Source: Mikania micrantha (taxonomy: Eukaryota; Streptophyta; Magnoliopsida; Asterales; Asteraceae). From it: 64,000 nucleotides of DNA. Numbering within the stretch: position 1 is the stretch's first letter; each line of letters opens with the position of its first letter. Below, piece by piece: positions 20,806 through 33,117 of the stretch. The DNA lies in assembly GCA_009363875.1 (NCBI GenBank), contig CM018680.1, positions 63,461,279-63,525,278 of the forward strand. The letters are read 5' to 3'. Under the pieces are notes generated by a model, which was not told the DNA's origin, made no database searches, and saw only the letters and a list, made by a program, of their open reading frames with translations. The position numbers and the translations under genes are program-made.

Positions 20806-22997
20806 CACACCCCACCTTTGGCAGAAATGCAGGAATGAGACCGATCGTATGTCACACTACATTAGTTTAACAAAACAATTCAATAAATGCGCCAAGACAT
20901 ACGTTTGACAAATTGTCTAAGTATGCATGTCACATTATAGATTACACTATTAAGTAATGCTCTATATGCAAATAGATACAACAATAAACAAAATAGAGAA
21001 GCATAATTTACAACATGATCAAATAAAAATCAATAATTGCCTATTAGTTGTTAAACATGTAGCAACAATCTCAATATAAACTCGTCTTGATGTACTAACA
21101 CGTCCTTGTCATTATAATTGTCATGACCTGGAAAACACACTTAAAATGTCAACTAAAAAGTTGGTGAGTTCATAGGTTTTGTCTCAGAAATAGTGTAAAA
21201 ATGTATGCGCGCATTGGTATGCCAAGTATATCATGCGATAATGTAAATGAAAGTAAATGACATGAGCTCACAATCAAGCCGCTGACTTGTCTGCCCATAG
21301 ACAAATGCATACGACAGTTGTCAAAATAAAAATGAATAAACCAAGTTGTGCGGAATATATTCACTTACTTGATTGCAACAAAGCATTGGTTGGTTCGACC
21401 AAATCATAGGTGAGGGTTGTCAGCCCCTAATAGATCTATCAATTGCTTGTTCACCGGCTCGCCTCCCGAGTTAAATGATTGTGATAGTGTGGGAATTACG
21501 ATAATGTGTTGTATATAGTAGTCTATTGCCTACTCATTGATATACAATTCACAACAAAATCACATGAATACAAAGACATAAAGTAGTTGTCTCAAAAAAA
21601 GTTGTATAATTAATAGTTTGTTTTCCACCCTGGAGCATAAAATATAAAATATATAAACGGGGTTATGAACTCACCTCTTAGAGTATGAGTAATGGAAACG
21701 TTTATATCTTCCAAACATTGTAAACCATGATGCCACCTTTAACCTAAAGGAAATAAAAATTACATCACACTCGTATATCGTAACAATCGATCACAAAACA
21801 TTCAACCTATTGACTTTGATATTTATAAATATTCATAGTATACAAAGAGTTTTGGTCACACATATCTTATGATAGTTATACTATATTGTAAAAGTATATA
21901 TTGTGTTATTTTATGCATTTGTAACCATTTTATTGTCAAAAATCAAGTTTCTACTAACTTGTCAAGTTTACTCATTTTAAAGCCTTTTTAAAATGCTCTT
22001 TTTATATTTTTATGTTTACTTTCTGTCCCTCAATAATTTGTATGTTATATTTACATTTTTTAACATAGTATATAAAAATTTGTTACATTTTATTGAGTTT
22101 AATAGTTCCTTGAAGTATTTTTAGAAAAAGAGTAGACACAGTACCAAAATCTAATTGCGTACTGAAATCGTATTTGTTTGTTGAAGGACAAAAACAACAT
22201 GGATTTGACCCATGTGTTATGTTTCCACTGCACATATTCGAGTTCTCAACTTGGGATGAACTTTTGAAGTAACAAATCCTGTTAAAAAATTGCAATACTA
22301 CTTGGGTTTGAAATTAGACTCTTTGAAATTTATTTTAGACTCAATAATCGATCAATTGGGTTAATATATGACCAAGTTATGATCATTAAAACTTGAACAA
22401 AACTTTCTGACAGGATTTCTGAACGGATTTTTGAGGTGCAAATCATAACGATTTGTTATAAAATCTTATTTTTAGTGAAAGATTAATTTTTATAATGATT
22501 ATATATATATATATATATATTATTTGATTTTTTTGATACAAGAAACATATGTTTATACTTGATTAAACGTCAGATCAAACAGATTGCAAGCTTAAAGTTT
22601 AAAATGAGAGTTGTCACCACTTATTCATGGTTTGTATTTAAGATGTGTTTGATGTCACATAAAACCATGTATGATGATTTTAAACATTCATATTTGATTA
22701 TATAGATTAGTATGAATGGTCATGGATCATGAATATAAAATGGAAATTAAAGGATGGAAGAATTTCAAAGAAAGTACCACAAGTGCTTACCAAACATGCA
22801 AAAATTACCACAACGTCTCAACCTTCTTGTTCCTTGATCTTGGTTATGATGCATGAGGGGAATAAAGATGATTTAGATTAGATTAGACAGAGGAAAAGAG
22901 AGTGTTTGTGTGTGTGTTTGTGTGTTCTTGGTGAAAGAAAAGGTAAAATGAAAAGGTAACATTTGATGGTGATTAAAAGATGTGTAATGAGAATCAA
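20806..22997 (+). repeat. Old LTR-like sequence, TGTCACACCCC head
   Basis: The stretch opens TGTCACACCCCACCTTTGGC, the typical start of many plant gypsy LTRs and similar to the heads at 60,744 and 60,873. The rest is AT-rich and no matching TGACA end is visible. An (AT)n microsatellite lies at about 22,499-22,521 and a GT-rich tract at 22,903-22,925. The young gypsy element was inserted at its right side. Confidence 0.35.
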
Positions 22998-25222
22998 TGT
23001 AAGCCCCAAACCCACCAACACATGCCACGTGTTCAAAAACGACATCAAAGTTTAGGTCCCAGATTTTTCAAAAAAACCGACAATGTAATTAACACCATAA
23101 ACACCTCATTTACACACGACTTTACAAAATAATTGATGTTAGTTAAACATTCAATAACAAAAATTACATTTGAGTTATCACCAAAAACCTTTGTTTAACA
23201 CCAACAAAGAAAAACCACCAAAACGTGTTTGATCCGAATCCTTGCGAGGCAATCCGATCACGACCCCGTTCAACCCTTCCGTTCACCTGAAACACCATAA
23301 TTAAGTCACCATTAGTTCATTAGAACTAAGTAAGATCACCATGCCCGACCACACGAGCTTACATGACCCAAAAAGTCAATTTTGGTCAAATTCAGCCCCT
23401 GGCGTATTGGTAGGCGTATTTGGGGGCGTATCACAGAAATTTTGAGACCTGGAGCTGAGGTAGGCGTATCATACGCCCCCCCCAGGCGTATGATACGCCG
23501 GGGCACACCTGCACAACCATTTTTGCTGTTTTCAACCATCTCGACCCCTTTCGCTCAATTCCGACCATTCCAATACACCCATAAACATTATATAACACCA
23601 TATAAACATACTAAACACCTTAATTCACCAATTTATAACCACCATAGTTATAATATCAAACGATTTACTAACGGGTCGTTTGCACCCAAAACTCCATTGA
23701 AATCTTATTCCACAAGATTTCTCAAGTTAAGTAAACCACACCACTTGTGTTTTACAAACTTGATTACACCCAACAAAGAACATTCACACACCATGTGAAT
23801 AATTCAATGTCATGATCACGCCACTTGTAAATCAAAACACCAATTTGAGTTGAATTCAATTACAATTCACACACCTTGTGAAATGATCCAAATCCCTCAA
23901 CACACATACAAATTAACACCAAATCAATCATGAACTAGTATTGATACACCATGTTTGCAATAATCAAGCAACATATATCACCTATTGCTTATCATTGACT
24001 AACAACAAGTACTAGTTCATCTATCCACTATAAAGTCAAATCTTCAACAACATTCATACATGTAAACACCTTTACACATAATGAGTAAAAGATTTAGGTG
24101 ACTTACCTTGTTCCAACGCGCTATCCTCTATAACCAATTCCTTCCCGGGTCGTTTGGTTTCACCCACACCTTCACTATCAATTCCTATTATCACAACTAA
24201 TAGGTTTAATATAAAGTTTGACCACAATTAGTCAACATACACCCCTTTCACCCCAATGTCAACATTTTCAATCTAATTTGTTTCCAATTGACCCTTAACC
24301 ATATCAATTCACCATTGTTGGTGTTATAACCCACATAATTCACCTCACCATTGGTTTTAAACCAAATTTTAAGTTAAATACCCTACTTGGCATTTCATCA
24401 AACACCTTGTATGCACAAGTTCATGTGCTAATGATCATTCATCATTAAGACACCTATGTAACTCCATTATTATGTTTAAAAATGATCAATCTCAACAATT
24501 TCACCACAAACTACAACAATATAGTGAATATCATCAAATCCCCACCTTTAAACACTACTTTACACACCATGTTCATCAACTCCATGAAAACCCCATTTCC
24601 CCCATTTTCATAACATGTAAATCATGAAAGAAAACAATTAAAAGTTGTTCCTACATGATTATCAACATCATTAACAACATTTAACACTCTCAAAACACCA
24701 AATTTGAGAGTTTTACCCATCAAACTCACACCCCCATGGTGACCCACGAAAATCCCATCAAAACCCCCAAAATTTCATACCTAGATGTAGCTTGATGCAA
24801 GAAGAACTCCAATTTATGGTTGCATTAGAGTTTAGACCAAAACCCAAGCACCAATTTGATCAAACTTTGAAGTTTCTTGAGTTTTCTCCTCCTCCCTTCC
24901 CTTGGTTCACGTTTCCAGCCAAAACACACACACATGAATGTGAAATGTTGACCAAGTCAACATTAAACCCCTCTTTTAAATCAAGTTTCACCTATTGTCA
25001 ATTCTAGCCCCTCAATTACTAGTTAAATCAAACTAGTTATAACTAACTAAGTTAAGTTAGTAAACACTCACCATATAATTGTAGCTAACAATTATTATTA
25101 GAACACCCACCAAATAATATTTAATATAATTAAATCTTATAAAACACCCTTATATTAAAATAAACACAATTCATACACCAATTATGTTTATTTATAATAT
25201 TTCCCCAAAATGGGTTGTTACA
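22998..25222 (-). repeat. 3' LTR of young gypsy element
   Basis: On the + strand this LTR runs from TGTAAGCCCC to GGGTTGTTACA. Near 23,463 it contains GGCGTATCATACGCC and, a few C bases later, its exact inverse complement. Several TTCACAC...GTGAA palindromes are present (about 23,783 and 23,862). The long antisense-looking ORFs at 23,382-23,798 and 24,792-25,007 recur unchanged in the other LTR and are not taken as genes. Confidence 0.9.
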
Positions 25223-25245
25223 AATTCTACCCTCCTTACAAAGGT
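25223..25245 (-). other. Polypurine tract of young gypsy element
   Basis: The - strand reads AAGGAGGGTAGAATT immediately before the 3' LTR. This is the expected plus-strand primer, of the form common in chromovirus-type gypsy elements. Confidence 0.7.
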
Positions 25246-25263
25246 TTCGTCCCCGAAACCTAA

Positions 25264-25735
25264 TTACACCTCAAAAAGGAAAGGGTAAAATTTCCGCATT
25301 TCATCCTCGGACTCCCACGTAGCATCCGAACCCCGCCTGTTCTTCTATTGCACCATTACTTGGTTAATCGTCTTATTCCGAAGTTGCTTGACTTTTCTAT
25401 CCAAGATAGCCACTGATTTCTCAATATAATTGAGCTTATCATCAATTACCAAATCCTCCAATCTCACATAAACCGATTCGTCCGCCAAGCACTTTCGCAG
25501 ATAAGACACGTTGAATGTATTGTGAATCTCACTCAACTCCTCCGGTAGCTCGAAGCGATAGGCAACCTCGCAAATCCGAGCTATAATCTTGAACGGTCCA
25601 ATAAATCTTGGACTAAGTTTCCCCCGCTTTCGAAAACGAATAAATCCCTTCTAAGGAGAGACCTTTAGTAACACAAAGTCTCCCACTTGGAATTCGATCG
25701 GTCTCCCGTACACATCCCATTTCTAAGGTCTTAAA
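25264..25735 (-). pseudogene. Integrase C-terminal remnant, Tekay/Del chromovirus type
   Basis: Read on the - strand the piece gives FQVGDFVLLKVSP, then FRKRGKLSPRFIGPFKI, RICEVAYRFELPEELSEIHN, FNVSYLRKCL, a DDKLNYIEK stretch, AILDRKVKQLRNKTI and a W-E-x-E-DEMRKFYPFLF end. These are the C-terminal integrase and chromodomain-region blocks of Tekay/Del gypsy elements. Two in-frame stops are present: one at the position of the usual Trp in SPWKG, and one after VMVQ. Everything upstream (protease, RT, RNase H, integrase core) is missing. Confidence 0.8.
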
Positions 25736-28700
25736 CCGCCTTCAAATGAATTTGGATTACATCAATCCATTCATTTATCATTTTAACCACCTACTTAACT
25801 ACATGTTCTTGTTATCCACCCTCTTCCCAACTCCTGGAATATACTATATACTCCATATAGTATTTCTTACAGGATCATTATACACCTGGAATGATAATCG
25901 TTCTTAAACAAGAACTCCTTCAAGGGTAGACAGTCATCGCAACTACCCCCAATCACCAACTATGCACACCCATAACATATCCTCACAGGACTGAATGGTT
26001 CTTTATCTTTGACCATCAGTGTGAAGATAATACGTCATGCACAACAACAGTTTCGTGTACATTCTTAATATAATAGAATTCCTGGGTAAACACGAAACGA
26101 ACGCTTTTAGTCAACCTACCCACGATGAACAAATAATACCAAATAACACCATTAAGCATTGATAAGGTTCACACCACATGTGAATTCTCATCAAGTCACC
26201 CTTCTAATTTAATCGTCTAAACATGCTAATAACACCTTTCTTTCACCAAAATCCTCACCTTAAGGAATCACACTACTTGTGATTACCCACATAAATCCAC
26301 CCACAATAAGTTAACATCTTAACCATCAACTCTAGATATGGTTATTCTTTCATTTGCACCTAAACTCCTCTTACTTATAATTACCACAAACACATCTGCT
26401 ACTTAGATATCACACGCCCTTGTAATTTATCTAATAGCACACGATGTTATAGAGTTTCACACCACTTGTGAATTATCTACATCGATTTACACCCGACAAT
26501 AATTATAATTTATGTTCGAATCTAGTTTACAAACTAACAGATTCATTTCTCCCCACCATAAACTCCTAAATAATGTCCATAATCTTATGGATCATCCCCA
26601 AGCATTCTCCTATCTTTTTAAAAGATAAACTCAACCATCTGTAATATCAACACACGCATACAGGTCATTTTTACCTCTTTCTGTTCAAACATTACAACAC
26701 CTACACATCTATATATAATCATAGATGTTCACACCAATCTATAAACATATATCATTTACCACATATTTCAAACAGGCACACCAGTTAACATAATCAAATG
26801 TTTATAGTCACCACTCCCTAGTTAAGACACTCTTGTCAAAACCTTTAACATTTCATAACGACACTATGTGTCAAAACCCTAGACATCATGTCTAAACCGT
26901 TAAACTTTTATAAATGACAGCTTGTCATTACCAAGTTTTATTCTCCCCATGGCATTCATGCCAAATTGTTTACAATTCTTTTCTCACCATCCCCCGTCCT
27001 TTGCCCAAGTCTATACACCTTCACTTTCTTGTTGCATCGAAGAAGCTTATATATAGGGTATACGTAAGGCATACACCCAGCCACCAACCCAACACCTCTT
27101 CAGTACAACATGATCATGGCATTGTTAGTTTCTTGGTTTTAGAGAAATATATTCCTCCTAACCATACAATTTGTCCAAAGTTTTCACTCACATGAAACGT
27201 ATTCATTAACTTAGGACTAAACTCCACCCCATGTACTTCACACCCATAGTACACGCATATAAGAAATTATGACACATCATACAATACATACTTGTAGAGT
27301 GTACACTTTCTTAACAATTTAATTAAGGATAATCAACATATCCTATTACGCCTATCTTTCATTATTTACACCAAACAACATGTGACTCGTATTTTCAACA
27401 AGTCATCACACACATGTGATTCAATTTACGACCACCAAATTCGCACGACATGCGGTTTTTAACACCACACCAAACACAAACACGCCTTTCTGGCTCAATA
27501 TAACATACACAAGTGTGGTCATACATTCTCCTATTGTCAATCAATATACTAATTTCACCTAGTATTAACTTGATTAACTACACATTTTAACACCACATTC
27601 ATATAAAAATGTCTACACCACTTGTAGATCATCTAAATCAAAATTTAATTTTACAAGGTTTATACAACAAACCATTGCCAACATATAAAACCACCCAAAT
27701 TTTATAGTTTCACCCAAAATTAGCTCCCACCCGCATGTGAATTACCCTTTATGCCACATGAATGTGAAATTATACGCCAAACCCAATGCCATTCCAAATG
27801 GTCTTACATGCCACACTCAAATTCACATAATAATGCATATTCCACATGCGTAATAACAACTACCTTTTTTTTTTTAACACCATTTACTCCATATCATTAC
27901 TACCAAGACTCACAAATTTATGGTCTTACACGATAATTTCAATGCCCCTCACCAGTGATCTTAAATAATATTCCACACGAATGTGGTTTTCCCCAATGCC
28001 ACACAACTGTGGACTTACATGTAATTCCACACATCTGTGGATTCACCCCAATTCTAGTGTCAGTTATCAATTAACATACAATGACACTAATTCTAGTTAC
28101 GCATACAACACATAACAATAAACTACCACGACACATGAAAATCATATTCATAGCTCTTTAAAACACCAATAAAGTGTTAGAACATAAAATCACCAAGTAA
28201 AAGTCAAATTTCACCCAATTTCTTTGAGACCTCCTTTTTTTCTCCAAAGATTCTCAAGGTAGGTAATCACACCACTTGTGATTTACCTAAACACCATAAA
28301 ATTCACCATGGGAAGTTCACACCACTTGTGAATCAACCCATCTCCAAATTCACACCCGTTGTGAATTGTTTGACTAATCTTAGTCAAATTTCAAATAAGA
28401 AGTTCACACCACTTGTGAATCATTCTTATTTCTCCGCACCAATGGAAAACATACAAATTTACAATAACTAAGAAAAATGTAAAACCTATTGCACGTTATT
28501 GACAAACAACAAATACACAAACACCAATTTCGAATTGTTTGACCATTTTCAGTCAAACTTCTAATAAGAAGTTCACACCCCTTGTGAATCAATCTTATTT
28601 CACCACACCACTTGTAAACTGACTCCATAACAATAACTAAGTAAATATAACACTTATTGCATGTTATTGTCATACACCCAAAATGCAAACACCCATTCAC

Positions 28701-29636
28701 TGATTTCAACATCTAATGTATATTCCACATACATTACTTACACATACACACCTATATGCATAAAACCAAATAATCATATCAAGTATAATAGGTGGGTGAT
28801 TTACATGACAAATCCCACACCACATAACCATAGACTTATTAATTTTCACCCGAAGGTGAACTTTCCCCTATTGCCACACACCTATGGACTTTCATAAGTT
28901 TTCACCCGAAGGTGAATTCTCACCAATACCACACACCTGTGGACTTACATAAATTTTCACCCGAAGGTGAATTCTCCCAATGCCACACACCCGTGGACTT
29001 ACAAGAATTTTCACCCGAAGGTGAAGTCTCCCAATGCCACACACCTGTGGACTTACAAGAATTTTCACCCGAATGTGAAGTCTCCCAATGCCACACACCC
29101 GTGGACTTACAAGAATTTTTCACCCGAAGGTGAACTCCCCCAATGCCACAAACCTGTGGACTTATATGAAAATTTCACACAACATATCTCATACCACATA
29201 TCTCAACTAATCAATTTCAGAGACCATTATAAGTATCTACAGCATACTTATACATTCTCTGGTTAATTAGTAAACAAGTTACTACTCCATTACCTTCAAT
29301 TCCATAGCCAGATTTGAGTTGACTCTGTTAAAGTCATGTTCATGTAATGAGGGTAATATTATACTGGCCAGGTATAATAATACAATCATCCCATGCTCAT
29401 TTCCATAACTTCATCAACCCACATCATGATCAAGAATGCTATTCACACCAAATAATCACAACAAAACACCAATATACAAAAATATTAAGGTAATCATATC
29501 GCTAATGTTACCTTGACTCCATCTCATCATATTATAACTAAGAATTTTGGTTTAACAACAAATTCACACCAATCACCATTAAACATATATAAATAAGGTA
29601 AACAAACCATAAACTTGTTACCTTAAACCCCCGGCT
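25736..29636 (-). mobile_element. AC-rich non-coding interior of young gypsy element
   Basis: About 3.9 kb without a credible gene. On the + strand it is rich in A and C with few G. Short imperfect palindromes of the form TTCACACCACTTGTGAA recur at about 26,171, 26,270, 26,448, 28,267, 28,318, 28,350, 28,401 and 28,571. The related form CCACACA(C/T)CTGTGG occurs from about 28,000. It replaces where gag-pol should be. I see no sign that it came from a host gene. Confidence 0.7.
28843..29170. repeat. 54-bp tandem array with two palindromes per unit
   Basis: Six units start at 28,843, 28,899, 28,954, 29,008, 29,062 and 29,117 (spacings 56, 55, 54, 54 and 55). Each contains TTTTCACCCGAAGGTGAA, whose TTCACC/GGTGAA arms form a hairpin, then CCACACACCTGTGGACTTA with a second dyad. 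Because 54 is a multiple of 3, several frames stay open through the array on both strands; these ORFs are by-products. Confidence 0.9.
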
Positions 29637-29749
29637 TCGTGATCGGATCTCGGATCAAACGTTACTCCGCATATCAAAAGCACAAGGATTTGAGTTCAAG
29701 TGTTCGCGACGCACTTGAATCCCTCAAACCATTAGCTCTGATGCCAACT
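29637..29749 (-). other. Leader and primer binding site of young gypsy element
   Basis: Directly beside the right LTR the - strand reads GTTGGCATCAGAGC, a near match to the tRNA-iMet primer site (one base differs from TGGTATCAGAGC). This fixes the element's orientation as - strand. Confidence 0.8.
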
Positions 29750-31975
29750 TGTAAGCCCCAAACCCACCAACACATGCCACGTGTTCAAAAACGACATCAA
29801 AGTTTAGGTCCCAGATTTTTCAAAAAAACCGACAATGTAATTAACACCATAAACACCTCATTTACACACGACTTTACAAAATAATTGATGTTAGTTAAAC
29901 ATTCAATAACAAAAATTACATTTGAGTTATCACCAAAAACCTTTGTTTAACACCAACAAAGAAAAACCACCAAAACGTGTTTGATCCGAATCCTTGCGAG
30001 GCAATCCGATCACGACCCCGTTCAACCCTTCCGTTCACCTGAAACACCATAATTAAGTCACCATTAGTTCATTAGAACTAAGTAAGATCACCATGCCCGA
30101 CCACACGAGCTTACATGACCCAAAAAGTCAATTTTGGTCAAATTCAGCCCCTGGCGTATTGGTAGGCGTATTTGGGGGCGTATCACAGAAATTTTGAGAC
30201 CTGGAGCTGAGGTAGGCGTATCATACGCCCCCCCCAGGCGTATGATACGCCGGGGCACACCTGCACAACCATTTTTGCTGTTTTCAACCATCTCGACCCC
30301 TTTCGCTCAATTCCGACCATTCCAATACACCCATAAACATTATATAACACCATATAAACATACTAAACACCTTAATTCACCAATTTATAACCACCATAGT
30401 TATAATATCAAACGATTTACTAACGGGTCGTTTGCACCCAAAACTCCATTGAAATCTTATTCCACAAGATTTCTCAAGTTAAGTAAACCACACCACTTGT
30501 GTTTTACAAACTTGATTACACCCAACAAAGAACATTCACACACCATGTGAATAATTCAATGTCATGATCACGCCACTTGTAAATCAAAACACCAATTTGA
30601 GTTGAATTCAATTACAATTCACACACCTTGTGAAATGATCCAAATCCCTCAACACACATACAAATTAACACCAAATCAATCATGAACTAGTATTGATACA
30701 CCATGTTTGCAATAATCAAGCAACATATATCACCTATTGCTTATCATTGACTAACAACAAGTACTAGTTCATCTATCCACTATAAAGTCAAATCTTCAAC
30801 AACATTCATACATGTAAACACCTTTACACATAATGAGTAAAAGATTTAGGTGACTTACCTTGTTCCAACGCGCTATCCTCTATAACCAATTCCTTCCCGG
30901 GTCGTTTGGTTTCACCCACACCTTCACTATCAATTCCTATTATCACAACTAATAGGTTTAATATAAAGTTTGACCACAATTAGTCAACATACACCCCTTT
31001 CACCCCAATGTCAACATTTTCAATCTAATTTGTTTCCAATTGACCCTTAACCATATCAATTCACCATTGTTGGTGTTATAACCCACATAATTCACCTCAC
31101 CATTGGTTTTAAACCAAATTTTAAGTTAAATACCCTACTTGGCATTTCATCAAACACCTTGTATGCACAAGTTCATGTGCTAATGATCATTCATCATTAA
31201 GACACCTATGTAACTCCATTATTATGTTTAAAAATGATCAATCTCAACAATTTCACCACAAACTACAACAATATAGTGAATATCATCAAATCCCCACCTT
31301 TAAACACTACTTTACACACCATGTTCATCAACTCCATGAAAACCCCATTTCCCCCATTTTCATAACATGTAAATCATGAAAGAAAACAATTAAAAGTTGT
31401 TCCTACATGATTATCAACATCATTAACAACATTTAACACTCTCAAAACACCAAATTTGAGAGTTTTACCCATCAAACTCACACCCCCCATGGTGACCCAC
31501 GAAAATCCCATCAAAACCCCCAAAATTTCATACCTAGATGTAGCTTGATGCAAGAAGAACTCCAATTTATGGTTGCATTAGAGTTTAGACCAAAACCCAA
31601 GCACCAATTTGATCAAACTTTGAAGTTTCTTGAGTTTTCTCCTCCTCCCTTCCCTTGGTTCACGTTTCCAGCCAAAACACACACACATGAATGTGAAATG
31701 TTGACCAAGTCAACATTAAACCCCTCTTTTAAATCAAGTTTCACCTATTGTCAATTCTAGCCCCTCAATTACTAGTTAAATCAAACTAGTTATAACTAAC
31801 TAAGTTAAGTTAGTAAACACTCACCATATAATTGTAGCTAACAATTATTATTAGAACACCCACCAAATAATATTTAATATAATTAAATCTTATAAAACAC
31901 CCTTATATTAAAATAAACACAATTCATACACCAATTATGTTTATTTATAATATTTCCCCAAAATGGGTTGTTACA
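29750..31975 (-). repeat. 5' LTR of young gypsy element
   Basis: This 2226-base LTR is nearly identical to the left copy, including the GGCGTATCATACGCC inverted pair near 30,215. It is followed by ATCAA, the target duplication. Confidence 0.9.
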
Positions 31976-33117
31976 ATCAATGAAAGAGTTAAAGTCTTCA
32001 ATGAGTATATGAAAGGGCATGAATGAAATTTAAGTTCTAGAATCTTCATTTTTTTAGTTGTTTCAACATCTAACAACACGTTAGACATGTTATAGTGGTC
32101 ATGTGACATAGCACCAACCTTTGTCACACGCTACATAGTGTAAAATGATTATTTCGTAACTTTTTGTGTAATTTTCCTTATGTAACTATTTGTGAATAAT
32201 ATTGATAAATTATTATTAGTTATTTTTAAAGATTATAAATATTCTTAGGTTTGTATGTCATCAATATGTGTCAGCTAGACTAAATTCTGCAGCTATTGTT
32301 ACAAAACCTTGATTTTACCGTCGTTTCTTTGTCTATTAACCAAACATTATCAAATAAAAATTTAAACATGTCTATAGTGTTTAGTCTTTGTAGAAGTCAA
32401 TTTAACATGTCATGGTCAAAGACCAAGTCAATGGTCAAAGTAAAAGTCAGCTGTCAAAATCAACTAACATTTTACGATGAATGTCACAGTAGCAATCTCA
32501 AACATGTTAATCTGTTTTTCCCAACAAGCCTTAACCCCACAGTCAATGTGAGGATGCATGAAATCTTGTGAAAGTAAGAAAATTTTAATTCGTTACGACA
32601 CAAAATTCATCGTGACATTACATGGCCCATATCTCATTATCATACAGGGTTACACACATAGAATGAGTTGACTATGTTTATTATTTTTTTGGTGTTGATA
32701 ACTATTATTTTAACGATGTCTAAAATATGAATTATTATTTAGAAAGTTTTTTAATTTTGAATTATTTCTAAATGAGTTTATTATTCTACTTTTTGCTTTT
32801 GAGTTCTTTTTCCCAAGTCATGAGCTACATTCACGAGCTAGTAGTAGGTACAATTGTACTTCCTTAGAATTTTCCAAGTCTATAGTTAATGATCTCAACG
32901 TGACAATATATACACAGCAGCCATTAATTGCTCCACGTTTCATTGTTTCTTATCATCGGATTAAATACTCACGTTCACATCTATTCTCATTGTTTCTTGT
33001 CGCTTCTTCATTTATCATTAATACTTCATTATGCATATAGTGGAATTATTTATTTGATTTGACACGTTAGATGTGATAAATTACTATCAATTATAATTGT
33101 TATATTAAAATTAAAAT
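31976..33117. other. AT-rich spacer, nothing recognised
   Basis: This is the right flank of the young gypsy insertion. I find no gene, LTR end or repeat unit that I can name. Confidence 0.5.

Larger units (their letters stand above)
22998..31975 (-). mobile_element. Young non-autonomous gypsy (Tekay-like) LTR retrotransposon
   Basis: The element is 8978 bases, bounded by perfect ATCAA target duplications (22,993-22,997 and 31,976-31,980). Its two LTRs are 2225 and 2226 bases and, by eye, differ only by one C in a run near 24,730/31,485. The PBS lies beside the right LTR and the polypurine tract beside the left one, so it reads on the - strand. Only the C-terminal part of integrase is recognisable. 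The remaining 4 kb of interior is AC-rich and non-coding, with many short palindromes and a 54-bp tandem array. Near-identical LTRs mean recent insertion, which must have used proteins from another element. Confidence 0.9.

Noticed and set aside
23382..23798. 138-codon + strand ORF in the gypsy LTR, repeated identically at 30,134-30,550
   Set aside because: Its identity is explained by the near-identical LTRs. It runs through the GGCGTAT palindromes, has no known domain, and lies antisense to the element.
28843..29170. Regular palindromic repeats resembling a CRISPR array
   Set aside because: Spacers are as conserved as the repeats, the locus is inside a plant retrotransposon, and no cas genes exist. 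It is a tandem minisatellite.
28892..29266. Several overlapping ORFs on both strands with repeated peptide units
   Set aside because: They come from the 54-bp array; a period divisible by three keeps frames open on both strands.
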